Positions 33,270 to 37,586 of a stretch of DNA of 37,586 bases are shown piece after piece. The notes under the pieces are model-generated. The model was given only the letters and a program-made list of their open reading frames with translations, ran no database searches and had not been told where the DNA came from. Origin of the DNA: Rhizobium sp. (lineage in GTDB: Bacteria > Pseudomonadota > Gammaproteobacteria > Burkholderiales > Thiobacillaceae); contig JAIBEL010000059.1 of the NCBI GenBank assembly GCA_019459285.1, forward strand, positions 1 to 37,586, in the 5' to 3' direction. The position numbers and the translations under genes were made by a program. Numbering within the stretch: position 1 is the first letter of the stretch; each line of letters opens with the position of its first letter.

Positions 33270-34424
33270 TTGTTTGAGCGGCATGCCGGCGGCGAGCGCG
33301 TCATCCTTGTAGCGCTCGATTTCGGCGATCTGGATTTTGCTGAAAGCGTGGCCGAGCTGCGATTGCTGGCGGCCGGCGCCGGTCTTGAGATTCTGGGCGA
33401 GGTGCAGGGCAAGCGTAGCCGCCCGGATGCCGCGCTGTTCGTGGGCAGCGGCAAGGCCGACGAGATCGCCGTGCTGGTCGCTGCCACCGAAGCGGACGTC
33501 GTCATCTTCAACCACGAACTGTCGCCTGCCCAGGAACGCAACCTGGAACGCCGCGTGCATTGCCGGGTGGTCGATCGCGTCACCCTGATTCTGGATATCT
33601 TTGCGCGGCGCGCGCACAGCGCCGAGGGCAAACTGCAGGTCGAACTGGCGCAACTGCAGCATTTGTCGACCCGATTGGTGCGCGGCTGGACCCACCTCGA
33701 ACGCCAGCGCGGCGGGGTGGGCATGCGCGGCCCGGGTGAAAAGCAGCTGGAAACCGACCGCCGCCTGATCGGAGCGCGAGTCAAGGCCTTGCGCGACCGG
33801 CTCGCCAAATTGGGCAAGCAGCGCCGCACCCAGCGGCGTTCGCGCGCGCGCCAGCACGTGTTGTCGGTGGCGCTGGTCGGGTATACCAATGCCGGGAAAT
33901 CCACGCTGTTCAACGCGCTGACGCGCGCCGGTACCTATGCGGCCGACCAACTGTTCGCCACGCTGGACACCACCACACGCAAGATATACCTGCCTCAGGT
34001 GGGCGAAGTGGTGCTCTCGGATACCGTCGGATTCATCACCCGCCTGCCGCATGACCTGGTGGCGGCGTTCCGCGCCACGCTGGAAGCCACGGCCGAAGCC
34101 GATCTCCTGCTGCATGTGATCGATTCGGCCAGCCCGGGACGCGAGCGTCAGATCGAGGCGGTCGACAAGGTGTTGGCGGAAATCGGGGCGGATGCCGTGC
34201 CGCAACTCCGGGTCTACAACAAGCTTGATCTGACGGGCGTTGCGCCGGGAGTGGGGCGGGACGAATATGGTAAACTGCAAAGCGTATATGTCTCCGCGCA
34301 ATCCGGCGCGGGGCTTGAACTTTTACGCGATGCCCTGTCAGAAATCCTGGTCGCCGAACGCGCCCGGGGCGAAGCCGGCATACCGGACGAAGACACCTCC
34401 CAACCCACAGCTCTCTCTGCATAA
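33270..34424 (+). CDS. hflX: GTPase HflX
   Basis: This 384-residue ribosome-splitting GTPase binds 50S subunits under stress. The N-terminal HflX domain (FERHAGGERVILVALDF; VGSGKADEIA; QVELAQLQHLSTRL; GPGEKQLETDRR) is followed by the G domain with GYTNAGKST, DTVGF and NKLD. The start is TTG 33270, supported by AGGAG (33257-33261) eight bases upstream and by the family's usual beginning at this Phe-Glu-Arg. In related bacteria hfq often precedes hflX; here it is absent. hflK follows after nine bases. Confidence 0.94.
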   Translation: MFERHAGGERVILVALDFGDLDFAESVAELRLLAAGAGLEILGEVQGKRSRPDAALFVGSGKADEIAVLVAATEADVVIFNHELSPAQERNLERRVHCRVVDRVTLILDIFARRAHSAEGKLQVELAQLQHLSTRLVRGWTHLERQRGGVGMRGPGEKQLETDRRLIGARVKALRDRLAKLGKQRRTQRRSRARQHVLSVALVGYTNAGKSTLFNALTRAGTYAADQLFATLDTTTRKIYLPQVGEVVLSDTVGFITRLPHDLVAAFRATLEATAEADLLLHVIDSASPGRERQIEAVDKVLAEIGADAVPQLRVYNKLDLTGVAPGVGRDEYGKLQSVYVSAQSGAGLELLRDALSEILVAERARGEAGIPDEDTSQPTALSA

Positions 34425-34433
34425 CTTAACGAT

Positions 34434-35630
34434 ATGGCCTGGAACGACCCGCAATGGGGCAACAACGGTAACCGCAACAAAAACAGCGGACCGCCCGATC
34501 TGGACGAGCTCTGGCGGCGCCTTAACGAGCGCCTCAATGGCATGTTTGGCAACCGGAATACGGAAGGGGGCGGCGGTTTCTCGTCGGGCGGCGCGGGCGG
34601 TGGCAATCTGCTCGGCCTGTTGTTTGGTGCGCTGTTTCTGGTGTGGGTGGCGAGCGGTTTCTATATCGTCGACACCGGCCAGCGCGGCGTGGTACTGCGC
34701 TTCGGCAAGTATATCGAGACGACCGAGCCGGGGCCGCGCTGGCATCTGCCGTGGCCGATCGAGTCGCGCGAAATCGTCAATGTCGATCAGGTGCGCACCG
34801 TTGAAATCGGCTATCGCAACAACGTCAAGAGCAAGGTGCTGCGCGAGTCGCTGATGCTGACGGATGACGAGAACATCATCGACCTGCAGTTCGCGGTGCA
34901 GTACATCCTGAAGGATCCGGAGGAATTCCTGTTCGTCAACCGGGCGCCTGAAGATACGGTGCTGCAGGTGGCCGAAACCGCGATGCGCGAAATCGTCGGC
35001 AAGAACAGGATGGACTTCGTGCTGTACGAAGGGCGTGCTGAAATCGCCACGCGTGCGAAGGTGCTGATGCAGCAGATTCTCGATCGTTACAAGACCGGCA
35101 TCAGCATCAGCCAGGTCACCCTGCAGAACATCCAGCCGCCCGAGCAGGTGCAGGCCGCGTTTGACGATGCGGTCAAGGCGGGACAGGATCGCGAACGCCT
35201 GAAGAACGAGGCGGAAGCGTATTCCAATGACGTGGTGCCGCGCGCAAGTGGTCTGGCCTCGCGCCTGAAGGAAGAGGCTGCCGGCTACAAGCAGGCGGTG
35301 ATTGCCAATGCCGAGGGTGACGCCAGCCGCTTTTCGCAAATCGTGACCGAATATCAGAAAGCCCCGCAGGTGACACGCCAGCGTATGTATCTCGACACCA
35401 TGCAGACCGTGATGAACAACACCAGCAAAGTGGTGATTGACCAGAAGGGCGGCAACAGCCTCTTGTATCTGCCGCTCGACAAATTGCAGCAGATCGTCAA
35501 CCAGCCAAACAGCGGCGCGTCGGACGCGTTGTTGCAACCTCCGGTTGCTGCAACGACTACGCCGCCTGCCCCCGTGGATATGCGCTCGCGCGATGCCTTG
35601 CGCAGCCGTGATCGGGAGGATCGGCCATGA
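34434..35630 (+). CDS. hflK: FtsH protease modulator HflK
   Basis: This 398-residue SPFH-family inner-membrane protein has an Asn/Gly-rich N-terminus (NNGNRNKNSG, GGGGFSSGGAGGG), one membrane helix (about 60-82) and a large periplasmic prohibitin-like domain (YIVDTGQRGVVLRFGKY). A coiled coil and a low-complexity tail with Pro/Ala and RSRD repeats complete it. With HflC it forms a cage around FtsH and tempers proteolysis of membrane proteins. The stop overlaps hflC by four bases (ATGA). Confidence 0.95.
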   Translation: MAWNDPQWGNNGNRNKNSGPPDLDELWRRLNERLNGMFGNRNTEGGGGFSSGGAGGGNLLGLLFGALFLVWVASGFYIVDTGQRGVVLRFGKYIETTEPGPRWHLPWPIESREIVNVDQVRTVEIGYRNNVKSKVLRESLMLTDDENIIDLQFAVQYILKDPEEFLFVNRAPEDTVLQVAETAMREIVGKNRMDFVLYEGRAEIATRAKVLMQQILDRYKTGISISQVTLQNIQPPEQVQAAFDDAVKAGQDRERLKNEAEAYSNDVVPRASGLASRLKEEAAGYKQAVIANAEGDASRFSQIVTEYQKAPQVTRQRMYLDTMQTVMNNTSKVVIDQKGGNSLLYLPLDKLQQIVNQPNSGASDALLQPPVAATTTPPAPVDMRSRDALRSRDREDRP

Positions 35631-36508
35631 ACAAATATATTGCCCCTATCCTGATCGGGCTGGTCGTGGTGCTGGTGATCTTGAGCGGCAGCATGTTCAC
35701 TGTCGATCAGCGCCAGAATGCCCTGGTGTTCCAGCTGGGTGAAGTGGTCTCGGTCAAGAAGGCGCCAGGCCTCTACTTCAAGCTGCCGCTGGTCCAGAAC
35801 GTCCGCTATTTCGATACGCGCATCCTGACGCTGGATGCGGCGGAGCCGGAGCGTTTCATCACCTCGGAAAAGAAGAACGTGCTGGTCGATTCGTACATCA
35901 AATGGCGCGTGATCGATGCCCGGCAGTTTTACGTCTCGGTGGGCGGCGATGAAACACGCGCGCAGATTCGTCTGAACCAGACGGTGAATGACGGTCTGCG
36001 TGCCGAATTCGGCAAGCGCACGATTCACGACGTCGTCTCGGGGCAGCGTGATAAGGTCATGGACCTCATTCGCACCAAGGCAGACCAGGATGCGCGCTCG
36101 ATAGGCGTGCAGGTGGTCGATGTGCGCATCAAGCGCGTTGATCTGCCGGAGAGCGTGTCGGAAAACGTCTATCGCCGGATGGAAGCCGAACGCAAGCAGG
36201 TGGCCAACGAACTGCGCTCGACCGGCGCGGCGGAAGCGGAAAAGATCAAGGCTGATGCGGATCGGCAGAAGCAGGTGATCGTCGCCGAAGCCTATCGCGA
36301 TGCCCAGCGCGTCAAGGGTGAGGGCGACGCCAAGGCCTCGGCGGTCTACGCCGCTGCGTATGACAAGAACCCGGAATTCTATGCCTTCTACCGCAGCATG
36401 CAGGCCTATCGCGAGAGCTTCAAGAACAAGAGCGACGTGATGGTGCTCGACCCCAGCGCAGACTTCTTCAAATACATGAAGAACCCGCGTGCCGCCGGCG
36501 GTAAATGA
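35627..36508 (+). CDS. hflC: FtsH protease modulator HflC
   Basis: This 293-residue partner of HflK has an N-terminal signal-anchor (IAPILIGLVVVLVILSGSMF), then the SPFH domain (FTVDQRQNALVFQLGEVV) and a long charged helix (ANELRSTGAAEAEKIKADAD) typical of HflC. The C-terminus is short. It is translationally coupled to hflK upstream and overlaps the next small gene by four bases, so hflK, hflC and DUF2065 are made together. Confidence 0.95.
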   Translation: MNKYIAPILIGLVVVLVILSGSMFTVDQRQNALVFQLGEVVSVKKAPGLYFKLPLVQNVRYFDTRILTLDAAEPERFITSEKKNVLVDSYIKWRVIDARQFYVSVGGDETRAQIRLNQTVNDGLRAEFGKRTIHDVVSGQRDKVMDLIRTKADQDARSIGVQVVDVRIKRVDLPESVSENVYRRMEAERKQVANELRSTGAAEAEKIKADADRQKQVIVAEAYRDAQRVKGEGDAKASAVYAAAYDKNPEFYAFYRSMQAYRESFKNKSDVMVLDPSADFFKYMKNPRAAGGK

Positions 36509-36693
36509 CGGGTTCGGACTGGCTTGCGGCAATCGGCTTGTTGCTGGTGGTCGAAGGGGTCCTGCCGTTCGCTGCGCCAGCCGTATGGCGTGACGGCTTT
36601 CGCAGGATGCAGGCGCTCCGCGACGGCCAATTACGTTTTATCGGCGCTGCCTCGATGTTGGGCGGCGTTTTTTTGTTGATGCTACTGAATTGA
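36505..36693 (+). CDS. DUF2065 small membrane protein (YjeT-like)
   Basis: This 62-residue protein has two hydrophobic helices (WLAAIGLLLVVEGVLPFAAP and FIGAASMLGGVFLLMLLN) joined by a basic loop with RDGFRRMQALRD. It matches the DUF2065/YjeT group found after hflC in many proteobacteria. It overlaps hflC by four bases and ends one base before hisZ. Function is unknown; its constant position suggests a link to HflKC or FtsH at the membrane. Confidence 0.9.
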   Translation: MTGSDWLAAIGLLLVVEGVLPFAAPAVWRDGFRRMQALRDGQLRFIGAASMLGGVFLLMLLN

Positions 36694-36694
36694 A

Positions 36695-37586
36695 ATGACT
36701 GCCTGGCTCTTGCCCGAAAACGTCGAGGATGTATTGCCGCCGCAGGCCTGGCGCATGGAAGACATGCGCCGTGCGCTGCTCGACCTGTTCCGCAGCCGCG
36801 GCTACCAGCTGGTGGTCCCGCCGCTGATGGAATACGTCGATTCATTGTTGACGGGTGTGGGTGCCGACCTCGACCTCAAGACTTTCAAGCTGGTCGATCA
36901 GCTGACTGGTCGCCTGATGGGCGTGCGGGCCGACATCACCCCCCAGGTGGCGCGCATCGACGCCCACCTGCTGGCCGCCAACGCGGTGAACCGCCTGTGC
37001 TATGCGGGCAGCGTGCTGCACACCCAGTCCGACGGCTTCCACCGCTCGCGCGAACCGATCCAGATCGGCGCGGAACTGTATGGCGAGGCTGGCGCCGAAG
37101 CCGATCTCGAAATCCTCACGCTGATGCTGCAAGGCCTGTCCGCATGCGGGGTGAAGACGCTGCAGCTCGACATCGGCCACGTCGGCGTATATCGGGCGCT
37201 GGCACAGGAGGCCGGCCTGTCCGGTGCGGTCGAACATCAATTGTTCGGTGCATTGCAGGCCAAGGACAGCAGCGCCGTGACGGTATTGACTGCAGGTCTG
37301 TCCGCCGCCTTGCGCGAGGCTTTTGCCGCGCTGCCGCAACTGTATGGCGACCGCAGCGTACTGGCCGAGGCGCGTGCGCGGCTGCCGCAACTGGCGTCGG
37401 TGCAGGCGGCGCTGGACACGCTCGAGCGGATCGATCAGGGTCTCGGCAAGGTGGATGCAGCCTATGATCTGGCCGAGCTGCGCGGCTATGGCTACCACAG
37501 TGGCGTCGTGTTTGCGGGCTACACGGGCGGGCGCCGCCCTGCCATCGCGCAAGGCGGACGCGACGGCGAAGTGGGGCGGGTATTTT
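36695..37586 (+). CDS. hisZ: ATP phosphoribosyltransferase regulatory subunit HisZ (3' end outside window)
   Basis: The first 297 codons of a HisRS-like protein without synthetase activity are present. HisZ binds short-form HisG and makes it responsive in histidine biosynthesis. Visible features: WLLPENVEDVLPPQAW at the start, DLFRSRGYQLVVPPLMEY, MGVRADITPQVARID, a degenerate motif 2 (VLHTQSDGFHRSREPIQIGAELYG), and GYHSGVVFAGY in place of the HisRS histidine-A region. The frame is open to the last base. The ATG at 36695 lies one base after the DUF2065 stop. hflK-hflC-DUF2065-hisZ (then usually purA) is a betaproteobacterial order. Confidence 0.95.
   Translation, partial: MTAWLLPENVEDVLPPQAWRMEDMRRALLDLFRSRGYQLVVPPLMEYVDSLLTGVGADLDLKTFKLVDQLTGRLMGVRADITPQVARIDAHLLAANAVNRLCYAGSVLHTQSDGFHRSREPIQIGAELYGEAGAEADLEILTLMLQGLSACGVKTLQLDIGHVGVYRALAQEAGLSGAVEHQLFGALQAKDSSAVTVLTAGLSAALREAFAALPQLYGDRSVLAEARARLPQLASVQAALDTLERIDQGLGKVDAAYDLAELRGYGYHSGVVFAGYTGGRRPAIAQGGRDGEVGRVF

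Noticed and set aside
36695-37586. Second histidyl-tRNA synthetase
   Set aside because: Motif 2 and the histidine-A region are degenerate and the context is hflKC-DUF2065. HisZ is the right call, and a true hisS lies at 26.3 kb.

Overview
The window is high-GC chromosomal DNA from a betaproteobacterium. The best fit is a sulfur-oxidising chemolithotroph of the Thiobacillus / Sulfuricella type. The evidence is a cytoplasmic sulfite dehydrogenase (soeABC), a rhodanese-TusA-DsrE sulfur-relay set, a GalT-like nucleotidyltransferase that may be APS:phosphate adenylyltransferase, and betaproteobacterial gene orders (ndk-rlmN-pilW-rodZ-ispG-hisS-yfgM-bamB-der; hflX-hflK-hflC-DUF2065-hisZ; pepA-holC-valS divergent from lptFG). 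No rRNA, tRNA, CRISPR, prophage or insertion sequence was seen.

Layout: (a) 1-8.3 kb, + strand, is the sulfur region: a periplasmic TlpA-type thioredoxin with a damaged 5' end, soeA-soeB-soeC, a rhodanese with its own palindrome-marked promoter, tusA, a soluble DsrE2/DsrE3-like protein and a FadL-type outer-membrane channel. Several clear hairpins and terminators separate these units. (b) 8.3-13.7 kb, - strand: pepA, holC, an unrecognised gene and valS. ValS carries an in-frame, palindrome-encoded insert. (c) 13.8-19.4 kb: lptF-lptG-DUF455 on +, a ribosomal-oxygenase-like cupin with a small partner on -, then bcp-slyD on +. (d) 19.5-31.1 kb, all +: accA, tilS and the long ndk-to-der housekeeping operon, with many 4-base stop/start overlaps. 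(e) 31.1-33.2 kb is an accessory patch between der and hflX, where hfq is commonly found: a nested array of structured hairpin repeats, two small - strand genes and the GalT/APAT-like gene. (f) 33.2 kb to the end: hflX, hflK, hflC, DUF2065 and the start of hisZ, which runs off the window.

How the genes work together: rhodanese, TusA and the DsrE-like protein pass sulfane sulfur between thiols in the cytoplasm. SoeABC oxidises the sulfite formed and feeds electrons to quinone. If the GalT-like protein is APAT, it belongs to the APS branch of the same sulfite-to-sulfate step. The rest is envelope assembly (LptFG, BamB, YfgM, RodZ, PilW), translation and tRNA modification (ValRS, HisRS, TilS, RlmN, Der, HflX), and lipid or isoprenoid synthesis (AccA, IspG).

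The items most worth a second look are the nested GNRA-capped repeat array at 31.1 kb, the GalT/APAT question, the palindrome insert in valS, the absence of hfq, the operator-like palindrome at the rhodanese promoter, and a small ORF that ends one base before der.
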